Shown in pieces: positions 34,448 through 43,366 of a stretch of DNA of 64,000 nucleotides. The notes under the pieces were generated by a model, which saw only the letters and a list, made by a program, of their open reading frames with translations, was not told where the DNA came from and ran no database searches. Both the position numbers and the translations under genes were made by a program. This DNA comes from UBA2988 sp965237965 (lineage in GTDB: Bacteria; Gemmatimonadota; Gemmatimonadetes; Longimicrobiales; Gaopeijiaceae), in the NCBI GenBank assembly GCA_965237965.1, contig CBDEGT010000003.1, forward strand, positions 620,001 through 684,000. Reading direction: 5' to 3'. Numbering within the stretch: position 1 is the first letter of the stretch; each line of letters starts with the position of its first letter.

Positions 34448-35353
34448 ATGGGTCTTCGTCCCGTGGCCGCCGCCCTGCTCGCGGCCAGCCTGCTCTCCGC
34501 CGTGTCCGTCCGAGCACAGGACGACGGCGATCTCGTTGACGGGGAGCTGATCTTTCCAGCACCCCGCCCGACCTGTCCCTGCGTCGGCCCCACACGCGGA
34601 AGTCTGTTGATCGCTGGCGGCGGGCAGCTGCCACCCGACATCTATCGGACTTTCGTGCGGCTGGCCGGCAACCGCGACGCGCGCATCGTAGTCATTCCCA
34701 CCGCGTCCGAGGGCGATGACCCACATACCGGCGATACCGAGGCATTCCTCGCCGCGGGCGCCGGATCGGTCGAGGTGCTCCACACGCGCGACCGGGTGAT
34801 CGCCGACAGCGAGCCCTTCACCGCACCCCTCCGCAACGCGACCGCGGTCTGGCTCTCCGGAGGCCGTCAGTGGCGGCTGGTCGAGGCCTATCTGGGCACG
34901 CAGGTGCACCGGGAGCTTCTCGACGTGCTCGCCCGCGGTGGGGTGGTCGGGGGCACCTCCGCGGGTGCGTCGGCGCTCGCCTCCTACCTGGTCAGGGGAA
35001 CGCCCGACGGTAGCACCCGGGTCGCCGAACCCGGCTACGACACCGGCTTCAGCCTGCTACGCGGCGTGGCTGTGGAGCAGCACCTACAGGCTCGCGATCG
35101 GGAGGACGACCTCCAGCGAATCGTGGAGCTTTATCCGCAACTCCTGGGCATCGGTCTGGACGAGGGTACCGCGCTGGTCATCAAGGGCGACCTCGCGTGG
35201 GTCGAGGGTGTCGGCCAGGTCGCGATCTACGATCGGCGCGGATGGCGCGTCCCGGTCACCTTCCGCTTCCTTGACCGGGGCGACTCGTACGACCTCGGCC
35301 AGTGGCGCTGGATCCGGGGCGGGTTGGAGGACGTCGAGGGTTCGGGCTCGTAG
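34448..35353 (+). CDS. Exported cyanophycinase-like serine peptidase (S51)
   Basis: Encodes 301 residues. The signal peptide is cut at VRA|QDDG. The catalytic serine sits in GGTSAGASA (about residue 176), preceded by WLSGGRQ, and SLLIAGGGQLPPDIY marks the N-terminal strand; these are the cyanophycinase/S51 hallmarks. Cyanophycinase breaks cyanophycin into beta-Asp-Arg; an exported version would scavenge the polymer or other isoaspartyl peptides outside the cytoplasm. It begins just after the IS5-family element; a GGAG-like site precedes ATG 34448. Confidence 0.85.
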   Translation: MGLRPVAAALLAASLLSAVSVRAQDDGDLVDGELIFPAPRPTCPCVGPTRGSLLIAGGGQLPPDIYRTFVRLAGNRDARIVVIPTASEGDDPHTGDTEAFLAAGAGSVEVLHTRDRVIADSEPFTAPLRNATAVWLSGGRQWRLVEAYLGTQVHRELLDVLARGGVVGGTSAGASALASYLVRGTPDGSTRVAEPGYDTGFSLLRGVAVEQHLQARDREDDLQRIVELYPQLLGIGLDEGTALVIKGDLAWVEGVGQVAIYDRRGWRVPVTFRFLDRGDSYDLGQWRWIRGGLEDVEGSGS

Positions 35354-35467
35354 CCGGAAACGGCACGCGCACTGGCGAGCAGCGCCTGACACGCTTACAT
35401 GAACCCGGATTCTCGTTCGGGCCGAAGAGGGCTCGGCACGTCCAACGTCATCACGGGGGCTCGGGAC

Positions 35468-36451
35468 ATGCGGCGTTCAGACTTGCTGTTCGTTGCCGGA
35501 ACTCTTTTCGTGGCCGGGTCGAGCGGGGCCGGCGCACAGGCCACACCTGCGACGACCGCCCCGACGCCACCGGAATGGGCGTATCCGGTGAACCCGGGCG
35601 GGGGCGGCCGCGGGGCGGTCGCCGCCGACACTCGGTTCGGCCTTCCGGGGACCGACCGCAGATTCACCCGCGCCGAACTCCAGAACGGCTTCGGGCCCGC
35701 CGACTGGCGCCCCGAGACCCACCCCCGCATGCCGGAAGTGGTCGCCCGGGGGCGCGAGCCCGGCGTCCGGGCCTGCGCCCTCTGCCACTACCCCAACGGA
35801 CAGGGGCGTCCCGAGAACGGCCCGGTGTCGGGGCAGCCCTCGGCCTATATCGTCCAGCAGCTCGTCGACTTCCAGGACGGCACGCGCCGGAGCTCCGAGC
35901 CGCGCATGGGCCCGCCGGCGGCGATGGTACGACTCGCACAGGCGATGACCGCCGAAGAGATGACAATCGCGGCGGACTACTTCGCCTCGTTCCCGTTCCG
36001 GAAGTGGATCCGCGTGGTCGAATCGGCCACCGTGCCCAGGCTACGCTTCGCCGGTGGAATGTTCATGCCTTCCGACGGAACCGAGCCTATCGGCGATCGA
36101 ATCGTCGAGGTGCCGGAGGACACCGCGCGCACGCTCTTGCGCGACCCCATCTCCGGATTCGTGGCCTATGTTCCGCCAGGAAGCCTCGCGCGCGGCGAAA
36201 CGCTCGTGAAGACCGGGGGTGCAGGCCGAACGATCGCGTGCGCCGCCTGCCACGGGGACGACCTGCGCGGCCTCGGTCCGGTCCCCGCGATCGCGGGGCG
36301 CTCGGCCAGCTACCTGATGCGGCAGTTGTTCGACTTCAAGCACGGTGCGCGGGCAGGCGCTTGGTCGCCTCTGATGCAAGGGGTCGTAGCCGACCTGAGT
36401 GAAGCCGATATGCTCGCGATCGCGGCGTACGCGGCGGCTCAAGAGCCCTGA
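35468..36451 (+). CDS. Periplasmic diheme cytochrome c
   Basis: Encodes 327 residues. The signal peptide is cut near GAGA|QATP. Two haem-binding motifs, CALCH at 103-107 and CAACH at 258-262, each head a class I cytochrome c domain, with Met ligands probably in the later MG and MQ segments. The two-domain layout resembles cytochromes that pass electrons to terminal oxidases or dehydrogenases. ATG 35468 is chosen because it starts the signal peptide. It is 114 bp after the cyanophycinase-like gene, in the same direction. Confidence 0.9.
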   Translation: MRRSDLLFVAGTLFVAGSSGAGAQATPATTAPTPPEWAYPVNPGGGGRGAVAADTRFGLPGTDRRFTRAELQNGFGPADWRPETHPRMPEVVARGREPGVRACALCHYPNGQGRPENGPVSGQPSAYIVQQLVDFQDGTRRSSEPRMGPPAAMVRLAQAMTAEEMTIAADYFASFPFRKWIRVVESATVPRLRFAGGMFMPSDGTEPIGDRIVEVPEDTARTLLRDPISGFVAYVPPGSLARGETLVKTGGAGRTIACAACHGDDLRGLGPVPAIAGRSASYLMRQLFDFKHGARAGAWSPLMQGVVADLSEADMLAIAAYAAAQEP

Positions 36452-36467
36452 CGGCGTCGGGCGGGAC

Positions 36468-36752
36468 TTAGCGGATCGGACGATCTTCGGCGGGGATCAG
36501 CTCGTTGATCCGCTCGCGTACCTGATCTGCATCGCCATCGAAGCGGTATGCGCGCACGAGCGGTCGGTCGCCGTCGTGCTCCACGCGGAACAGCAGGACC
36601 GAATGGTTGCCGTCCGCGCCATGGTACTCGAGGTAGGCGTAGGACCGTCCGGGCTCTGCCCCCGCGCTCGTCTCGAATTGGGTCCCGCTCTTCGAGGTCT
36701 CGAGAAGATCCCGCAGCCAGTCCTTGATCGTGGCGGCCCCGTGGTCGGTCAT
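36468..36752 (-). CDS. Small hypothetical protein coupled to a GYF-like membrane protein
   Basis: Encodes 94 residues: an amphipathic N-terminal helix (TIKDWLRDLLETS), three or four strands (YAYLEYHG, HSVLLFRVEHD, LVRAYRFDGD) and a C-terminal helix. It has no signal peptide. ATG 36752 shares a base with the stop of the 618-residue gene upstream (TGATG), so the two are translated together and may interact. No family was recognised. Confidence 0.6.
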   Translation of the reverse strand: MTDHGAATIKDWLRDLLETSKSGTQFETSAGAEPGRSYAYLEYHGADGNHSVLLFRVEHDGDRPLVRAYRFDGDADQVRERINELIPAEDRPIR

Positions 36753-38608
36753 CAGCGGATTCCGATCTCCTGCACCTTGCCCGCGACCAAGCCCATCAGC
36801 CGCTCGGTGGTGACCTTCTCGAGTGCGCCAAGACGGTCCAGGGCAGTGGTGATCTCGTCCACTCGATCCCACATCTCATCGCCGAGCGCAGGCGTCTCCG
36901 GAACCGCCTCGAGCACCGGGTCACGGGTGGCCTCCGGTCGATAGTCGATCAGGTCCTCGTTCTCGAGAAGGAACTCGTGCAATCCGGCGGCCGCATCGAT
37001 CACCGCCCGCAGCTGCCGGTAGACGACTCTCCGGTCGGGTCGAGCCGCCTGGAACCCTGCTCCCGCACGCTCCGTCAGCACCTCTGCGTCCGGGTCGACG
37101 GCCCCCGTCGAGTCGACCAACCCTTCCCCATAGAAGGCGAGGAACATCTCCTGCTCTCGGCTCTCTATGGCGGTAAGCTGGCCGTCCAGCGCACTCCAGT
37201 AGTTCCCGACGCTCGCGAACCGGCTCGCGTCGGCCATGTACTGGCTGCCTAGCCAAGCTCCATCGGGCTCCGCCGGGACGCCGAGCTGAAGGGGAAGCGT
37301 GTCACGGATTGCCGCACCCCAATCCGCCAGAGCGAGCGCGGCCACCTCGTGCATGCGGGGCTCGAGCTCCGCCGGAAGCTCGGGGATGGCGACGGGCGGA
37401 TCCACCTCCTCCTCCACGACGGCCTCCGGCTCGCCGCGAACCGCGTTCCAGCCGAACCAACCGACGCCCAGCAGCACGATCGCGACGCCCGCGGCCAACA
37501 GCGCAGGCGCCTTTGAGGACCGAGTCGCGACGGGAGCTGCGGGGCGAGCTCGGGGCGGGCGCTCCCCCCCCTCTCCACCCGCGGCACCGGAGCGGGTCGG
37601 ACGCTCGGGCGATGGTTCGCGTTCACCCACCTCCGGAGCGGGTTCTTCGCGGAGCGCCCATTCCGAGGTCTGATCGTGGTCGAGCTCGGCCAGGGATGCC
37701 TCGGTTTCGATCCGCTCCTCCGAAACCGCACCGGCGCCGGAGCCCTCAAACCCGTACGAGGCGGCCAGCACGCCCTCGATCTCGAGCCCGCCCTCTGCGG
37801 CGGGGGGCCTCGCGGCTGGCTCCGCAGCTTCGCCCTCCTCCTCCTCCTCCTCCTCCTCCCCCTCCTCCTCCTCCTCCCCTTCCTCGTCCTCCAGCAGGGC
37901 ACCCCCGAAGCCCTCGAAATCGGAGCCCTGTGACGCGCCCTTTTCAGACGCCTGCGCCTCGGTCGTTGGCTCGACCTCGACCAGGTCCACATCATCGGCT
38001 TCGGAAGAGGAAGCCTCCTCCGCGGGGACGACCTCGCTATCGTCCAGCGTCAGACCGAAGTCCAAGCCGCCGAAGACGTCGTGACTCCCACCCGAGGAAG
38101 CGGGCTCGGGGGTGGCTTCGGGTGCAGGAGCCTCCTCGCCGCCCGGTCCCTCAATCGCCTCGAACGGGTCGGGTGCACGCGTCTTTTCCGACTCGGCCAC
38201 CTTTGGTGGGGCGGAAGCCTCCGGAGCGGAAGCCTCCGGGGCGGGAGCCTCCGGGGCAGAAGCCTCCGGGGCGGAAGCCTCCGGGGCGGAAGCCTCCGGG
38301 GCGGAAGCCTCCGGGGCGGGAGCCTCCGGGGCGGCGGGACCCGGTGGCGGGGGCGGTGCCACGCGTGGGACCGGAGGGGGGGCCAACGGCGGGGGCGGGG
38401 GCGCCACGTAGCCCGAACTCTTCTCCTCGGCCTCGCGCTGGAGCGAGCGAAAAACTTCGTGCTCTCCAGCGGGTGCCCAGCGATCTGCGGCCGAGTCGTA
38501 AAACTGCGTAGTCTCCGTGATCGCACCGAGCTCGACACGCAGCGCGAGCGCGTCGACGCTGGGAATCGGGACTTCTTTCCCCTGCGAATCGATGTAGAGG
38601 AAGCGCAT
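36752..38608 (-). CDS. GYF-like/low-complexity/membrane protein, paralogue A
   Basis: Encodes 618 residues in four parts: a 60-residue N-terminal domain resembling GYF_2 (VELGAITETTQFYDSAADRW), a long disordered linker (about 63-365) with eight five-residue repeats at 95-134 and a run of glutamates at 241-260, one membrane helix (368-390), and a helical C-terminal domain (about 410-618). The last part shares AWLGSQYMADASRF with paralogue B at 52671-54071, where the same place reads AWLEGSYLADATRF. N-in, C-out topology is likely. Function unknown; it is coupled to the 94-residue gene. Confidence 0.75.
   Translation of the reverse strand: MRFLYIDSQGKEVPIPSVDALALRVELGAITETTQFYDSAADRWAPAGEHEVFRSLQREAEEKSSGYVAPPPPPLAPPPVPRVAPPPPPGPAAPEAPAPEASAPEASAPEASAPEASAPEAPAPEASAPEASAPPKVAESEKTRAPDPFEAIEGPGGEEAPAPEATPEPASSGGSHDVFGGLDFGLTLDDSEVVPAEEASSSEADDVDLVEVEPTTEAQASEKGASQGSDFEGFGGALLEDEEGEEEEEGEEEEEEEEGEAAEPAARPPAAEGGLEIEGVLAASYGFEGSGAGAVSEERIETEASLAELDHDQTSEWALREEPAPEVGEREPSPERPTRSGAAGGEGGERPPRARPAAPVATRSSKAPALLAAGVAIVLLGVGWFGWNAVRGEPEAVVEEEVDPPVAIPELPAELEPRMHEVAALALADWGAAIRDTLPLQLGVPAEPDGAWLGSQYMADASRFASVGNYWSALDGQLTAIESREQEMFLAFYGEGLVDSTGAVDPDAEVLTERAGAGFQAARPDRRVVYRQLRAVIDAAAGLHEFLLENEDLIDYRPEATRDPVLEAVPETPALGDEMWDRVDEITTALDRLGALEKVTTERLMGLVAGKVQEIGIR
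38211..38335 (-). repeat. 15-bp tandem repeats coding EA(S/P)AP
   Basis: About eight near-identical 15-bp units (GCCTCCGGGGCGGAA and one-base variants on the plus strand) encode a disordered Ala/Pro/Glu spacer. The near-identity at DNA level points to recent expansion, and copy number may vary between strains. Confidence 0.9.
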
Positions 38609-38756
38609 CGCCGAGGGGGCCTCGCGGGAACGGTCTGACGAGAATACTGAGGCGGCTCAGGCCCGCCCCAGTGTCAAGCTACACCGCGCTCATGCGCGCG
38701 TCCAACACACCCCGGGCTGCGTTGTCCGCGGCCCTTCAGCCCAAACTGCTCTGGGC

Positions 38757-39806
38757 TCAGGGGTTTCCCGGGACCACGACGGCCGCGCCCTGGACCCGGC
38801 CCGAGCGTAGGGCATCGAGCGCCGCACCCACTTCTGTGAGTGGGAACTGCTCGACTTCAGTCCTGACCTGCGCCTTCGGCGCGAGCGAGAGGAACTCCTC
38901 GCCATCCCTACGCGTGAGGTTCGCGACCGACCTGACGGAGCGCTCTCCCCAAAGAAGAGCATATGGGAAGGAAGGTATGTCGCTCATGTGGATTCCCGCG
39001 CACACCACCACCCCACCCTTCCGGACAGCGCCCAGTGCGGCCGGAACCAACCCACCCACCGGGGCGAATACCAGCGCCGCGTCGAGTTCCCGCGGGCCCG
39101 GCACATCCGAGGGTCCGGCCCAGACCGCGCCCATCGCCATCGCGAAGCGCATCCCTCGCTCATCGCCGGGCCGGGTGAAGGCGTAGACCTGGCGCCCCTG
39201 GTACCTCGCCACCTGCACCAGGATATGCGCGGCAGCACCGAACCCGTAGAAGCCGATGCGCTCCGCGTCACCGGCCATACGGAGCGCCCGGTACCCGATC
39301 AGCCCCGCGCAAAGCAACGGGGCCGCCTGCTCGTCCGGATAACCCACCGGGACAGGGAAACAGAAGCGGGCGTCCGCCAGGAGGTGATCCGCGAACCCGC
39401 CGTCTCGGTGGTAACCGGTGAAGCGGGCGCCGTCGCACAGGTTCTCGTGACCCTCGCGGCAGAAGCGGCAGGCGCTGCAGGTCCAACCCAGCCATCCGAC
39501 ACCGAGGCGGTCGCCGGACGAGACTCCATCTACGCCGGGCCCGACTTCGTCCACCGCGCCGACCACCTGGTGGCCTGGTACGATCGGGAGCTCCGCTTCG
39601 GTCAACTCGCCGTCGACGATGTGCAAGTCGGTGCGGCAGACTGCGCACGCGCGCACCGCCAACCGCACCTGGCCCGGACCCGGCTCGGGAGGCTCACGCA
39701 GTTCCAGGCGCAGGGCGGCACCTGGACGATCGAGCACGAGGGCGCGCGAGCCTCCCGCGACCGCGGCGTGGGGGGGGGCCACGGCCTTCCGTCGCCTAGG
39801 GGTCAC
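38757..39806 (-). CDS. Zinc-dependent alcohol dehydrogenase (MDR family)
   Basis: Encodes 349 residues. The catalytic-zinc Cys lies in ACAVCRTDLHIVDGE, the GHQVVGAVDEVG segment gives the Glu and His region, and the structural zinc site is CSACRFCREGHENLC. The Rossmann segment reads GFYGFGAAAHIL, with Ala replacing the usual third Gly of GxGxxG. Its substrate is unknown. The next gene overlaps its start by 11 bp, which suggests one transcript with the lipoprotein gene upstream. Confidence 0.9.
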   Translation of the reverse strand: MTPRRRKAVAPPHAAVAGGSRALVLDRPGAALRLELREPPEPGPGQVRLAVRACAVCRTDLHIVDGELTEAELPIVPGHQVVGAVDEVGPGVDGVSSGDRLGVGWLGWTCSACRFCREGHENLCDGARFTGYHRDGGFADHLLADARFCFPVPVGYPDEQAAPLLCAGLIGYRALRMAGDAERIGFYGFGAAAHILVQVARYQGRQVYAFTRPGDERGMRFAMAMGAVWAGPSDVPGPRELDAALVFAPVGGLVPAALGAVRKGGVVVCAGIHMSDIPSFPYALLWGERSVRSVANLTRRDGEEFLSLAPKAQVRTEVEQFPLTEVGAALDALRSGRVQGAAVVVPGNP

Positions 39807-40410
39807 GGAGCGTCGGCCCAGCCGCCGGACCGACCTCGATCACCTCGGCCAGCTCCGCGGTATCGTAGGCATCCGAAACCTGGCGCTGTGCGCGGTAGCG
39901 ACCGACCGCGATCACCACCTCGCGCGGCCGCTCAGGACTCCCCAGCAGCTCGAGCGCAGCGTCCGCGTCATCGAAGCAGAACCACGTCCTCGAGTCGGGA
40001 CCTGTGAACGGGTCCGCGGGGAAATGGGGAACGCGCGTGATCGAAGCGGGCTGCACCACGTGCAGACACGGGAGCGTCACCACGGGCCAGTCCGGGTGCG
40101 GTTGGTAGATGCCGTGCAGCACCAGATCCCCCTCGAAGACGACGCTCCCCACCCACATCGAGTCGTCGAGCACCCGACCAACTTCCACCGATGCCACGGT
40201 CAGGCCGAGCACCGTGTCCCCCGTCTGGAGCGTACCCGGATCAAAAGTCGCGGCGGCGGCGGCGGCGAGCGACTCCGCGGCGGTCGCAGTTCCTTCCACG
40301 ACTCCGGCGCTCGCTCCCGCCGCACGGCCCTCCGGATCCCGACTTCCCTCCACGCAGGCGGCGAGCAGCAGGGAGGGAAACAGGCCGAAGAAACCGACAG
40401 CGTGCTTCAT
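39796..40410 (-). CDS. Lipoprotein, unknown function
   Basis: Encodes 204 residues. The lipobox LLLAAC predicts a lipidated Cys at about 18. An Ala/Gly-rich linker leads to a beta domain with GDTVLGLTVASVEVGR and HGIYQPHPDWP. ATG 40410 gives the better n-region; another ATG sits four codons upstream. Its end overlaps the alcohol dehydrogenase start by 11 bp. No family was recognised. Confidence 0.65.
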   Translation of the reverse strand: MKHAVGFFGLFPSLLLAACVEGSRDPEGRAAGASAGVVEGTATAAESLAAAAAATFDPGTLQTGDTVLGLTVASVEVGRVLDDSMWVGSVVFEGDLVLHGIYQPHPDWPVVTLPCLHVVQPASITRVPHFPADPFTGPDSRTWFCFDDADAALELLGSPERPREVVIAVGRYRAQRQVSDAYDTAELAEVIEVGPAAGPTLRDP

Positions 40411-40469
40411 GAAGTGACTCACGCTGCTAGGCTGAGGCGGCCGGCGGTACCTTCCGACGGATCGCGACG

Positions 40470-42382
40470 TCAGCGGCTCTGCGGATCCGTCGGGAGCACG
40501 AGTCGGCTGCCGCTGGCCCCCGCGGGGTTGGCTCGCGTGTACAGGGTCAGCGCGAACCTCCCTTCCATGAGCGCCCGGCGATCCGCGAAGCCGAGCCGGA
40601 TCGTACCGGTCGCCTCCAGCTGGCCCGAGCGCACGAGGCGATGCGCGACTCCACCGTCCCGCCCGTCCGCCATCATGTCGAGCGTGACCGCGTACACGGC
40701 GTCCACCGGTGCTCCGGCGACCGAGACCGAGTAACCGAGGGTACTCGCGGTCACGTCGAAGACGAAAAGCGCCTCCGCGCTCTCTCCCTCGGAGCCCACC
40801 GCACGTGCGACGAGCGAAACGGGCTCGGGTGCTCGCCCCTCCTCGAGAGGCGGCGTGGACGAGGGCGGCCGTCGGGGCGAGGTCGCCAGCTCGTATGTGT
40901 AGGCCAGGCCGACCAGCTGCTCGTCGGAGTAGGCGCGGCCCAGCAGCTCAAGCCCGATCGGCAGTCCATCCCCAGTCAGACCCGCCGGCATCGTGATCGC
41001 CGGAAACCCGGACGCAGCGCTGAGCTGGCACGAGGACCCACGCTGGCCCTCGCCGATGACGGCCGCCTTCCGTCGTATGGTCGGGTACGCGATCGCGTCC
41101 AGGTCGTTGGCGGCGAAGACAATCGACAGGACCTCGCGCACACTCGCCTGCTTGGCCAGAACGGCGCGACGCCCTTCGGTGTCCCGCGAGCTGACCGTGT
41201 CGCGCGCGCGGAAGGCCTCTTCCATGGAATGCATGTAGAGGCCCCGTTCAAGGATCTCGCTGAACGAGCGGATGGGTGCCGTCGGCCGCTCCTTGAGGAA
41301 ATCGTTCAGGTCCCACTTCAGCTCCCACGATATCACGCCGGCGCCGGACAGCAGGTCGTCGAGATTCGGAATTTCAACTTCAACCACTTCGGCTCCGCGC
41401 GCCCCGATCGAGTCGAGCGCGGCCCGCACGATGCTCGCAGCCTCCGCTTCGTCGCCGCTACCGAAGTAGTTGGTCAGAATCCCGATGCGCGTGCCGACGA
41501 GCTTCGACGCACCAAGCGCCGCCTGGAATCGGGGCGCGCGCGCCTCACCCGTGACGGGATTCGTAATTGCGCTCTCTGGACCGACCGTGGCGTCGAGGCC
41601 GATGGCGAGGTCCATGGCGGACCGCGCGAGCGGGCCAGGAACGTCCTGCGAATGGGCATGGGGAACGATCCCCTCGGTGCTGAACATGCCGAAGGTCGAC
41701 GAAGCCCGAACATGTTCTGGTGTGCCGCAGGGATCCGGATCGAGCCGCATGTGTCGCTGCCCCATCCGATCGCGGCGAAGCTGGACGCGATCGCGGCGCC
41801 CGTTCCGCCGCTCGAGCCGCCAGGATTGCGCCTGGGATCGTAGGGGTTCCGAGTCTGTCCGCCGATCGACGCGATGGTTGTGATGCCGTGGGCGAGCTCG
41901 TGCATGTTGGTCATGCCGAGAATTACCGCGCCAGCCGCCCGGAGACGCCGGACGACGGCGGCGTCCTGATCGGGAATCCAGCCCGCAAGCGCCACGGTCC
42001 CCGCCGAGGTCGTAAGGCCGGACACCTCGTAGTTGTCCTTCACGAGAACTGGAATCCCGTGCAGCGGTCCGCGTGCCCCCCGTTCGCCGCGCTCCCGGTC
42101 CAGGGCCGTCGCGTCGGACCGGGCGTTCGGATTCAGGCGGATGACCGCGTTGAGGACGGGACCGGCGTGGTCATAGGCACGGATGCGGGCCAGGTAGGCG
42201 TCCACGAGCTCGACCGAGCTGGTCCGCCCGGTCGTCAGGGCATCGGCGAGCTCCGAGATCGTCGCCTCGTACACCTCGAAACCGCCGGCCCCGTCGGAGG
42301 CCTGGGCCCACGCGGGCGTGGCCGTGATCGCCAGCACCGCCGCCAGGGCGCTCCCACGAATGGTGCGTCGACAATGAAACAT
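40470..42382 (-). pseudogene. Exported amidase with C-terminal CHRD-like domain, frameshifted
   Basis: A single amidase-signature gene is split by a one-base loss at about 41698. Upstream, in one frame, are the signal peptide (AWA|QASD), the catalytic Lys in PVLVKDNY, the GGSSGGTGAA box and GSDTCGSIRIPAAHQ. After the break the protein continues in another frame with TFGMFSTEGIVPHAHSQD. Adding one C after CTTCGT on the coding strand restores LRPTFGMF. The last 110 or so residues after the amidase look like a CHRD domain (GRFALTLYTRANPAGASGSR). It may be a true pseudogene or a sequencing error. Confidence 0.8.
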
Positions 42383-42416
42383 CGGAGGCCTCATCGCGAA
42401 GCAGGATCTCGCGCGA

Positions 42417-42656
42417 CTACCGTCCCTGCTCTGCTTCCATCTCGGCCGCTCGCGCCGCAGCGGCGTCGGCCGTACCGAGCGCCTTCCCCACCGCACGGGA
42501 CTGGGGTAGCGGCATTCTCGCGAGGATGCTGTCCTTCTGGCGTCGCGTCAGGGTGTCCCGATCCACCGTCGCGGTGGTCTCGGACTCGTTCGCGGTCTGC
42601 CCAGAGCAGGCGGCCAGGGCGAGCAGGCAGAGCGCGGTACAGGCAGTACGGCGCAT
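42417..42656 (-). CDS. Small lipoprotein
   Basis: Encodes 79 residues. MRRTACTALCLLALAAC is a classic lipoprotein signal with the Cys at 17. The mature part is short, charged and helical with no Cys. It lies 34 bp upstream of the amidase start, on the same strand, and may be a helper or an unrelated envelope protein. Confidence 0.6.
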   Translation of the reverse strand: MRRTACTALCLLALAACSGQTANESETTATVDRDTLTRRQKDSILARMPLPQSRAVGKALGTADAAAARAAEMEAEQGR

Positions 42657-42729
42657 GATCGACTCCGGAACGGGTGTGGGTTCGTCTCGGGAGAGTAGCG
42701 CCGGGGCCCGCGGAGAGGGAAGGTGCACG

Positions 42730-43257
42730 TCAGGTCGGGCCCGCGCGGGCCCTGAAGACGGATAGCACCGATTCGCCGATGGCGTGTTCTTCGCCTCCCC
42801 CCGGCAAGGCGCGACCGAGAGCGTGCTCGATCACGAGCACGCGGGCGAACGGCACCTCCAGCCAGCGCCGCGCGACTCTGCTGGCCAGCGCGCTTGCGTA
42901 CGGAGGGTCGGCGAACGCGAGATCGTACGCGTCCGCCTCGAGTTGCTCCATGAACACCACCGCGTCGTGTTTGAAGATGCGCGTGCGATCGCGTGCTCGC
43001 ACCGCGGCGACATTGGCTTTGAGCGCGTGCAACGCCGAGGGATGGCTCTCCACGAAGTCCGCGGCGGCCGCGCCACGAGAGAGGGCCTCGAGTCCGAGCG
43101 CTCCCGAGCCCGCGAACAGATCGAGCACACGCGCATTTTGCAGCGGCTCACGAACCAGCTCCAGAGCCTCGACGCGAACGGCCTCTCCGGTCGGGCGCAC
43201 ACGCCCGGAAGGCGAAGCGAGTGGCCTTCCCGCCCAACGACCGGCAATGATTCTCAC
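42730..43257 (-). CDS. rsmD: 16S rRNA (guanine966-N2)-methyltransferase
   Basis: Encodes 175 residues. The methyltransferase motifs are DLFAGSGALGLEALSRGA for SAM binding and the catalytic FADPPYAS. The family start, RIIAGRWAGR, sits directly after GTG 43257, which fixes the start. It modifies G966 of 16S rRNA. It is divergent from hemE, 109 bp apart. Confidence 0.93.
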   Translation of the reverse strand: MRIIAGRWAGRPLASPSGRVRPTGEAVRVEALELVREPLQNARVLDLFAGSGALGLEALSRGAAAADFVESHPSALHALKANVAAVRARDRTRIFKHDAVVFMEQLEADAYDLAFADPPYASALASRVARRWLEVPFARVLVIEHALGRALPGGGEEHAIGESVLSVFRARAGPT

Positions 43258-43366
43258 GAGGGCAAGCTCTGCGGAGGCTAGATCCAGCGAAAGGGACGGA
43301 ACTCCTTCGGGCGACGAGCCTATCAGCGCCCGCCCCCGACACCCGTCCCTCGATCCGATCGGTTCC

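Noticed and set aside
37309..38511. Frame of 400 codons opposite the Pro/Glu-rich linker
   Set aside because: It only mirrors the repeats of the GYF-like gene and reads as Pro/Arg low complexity.
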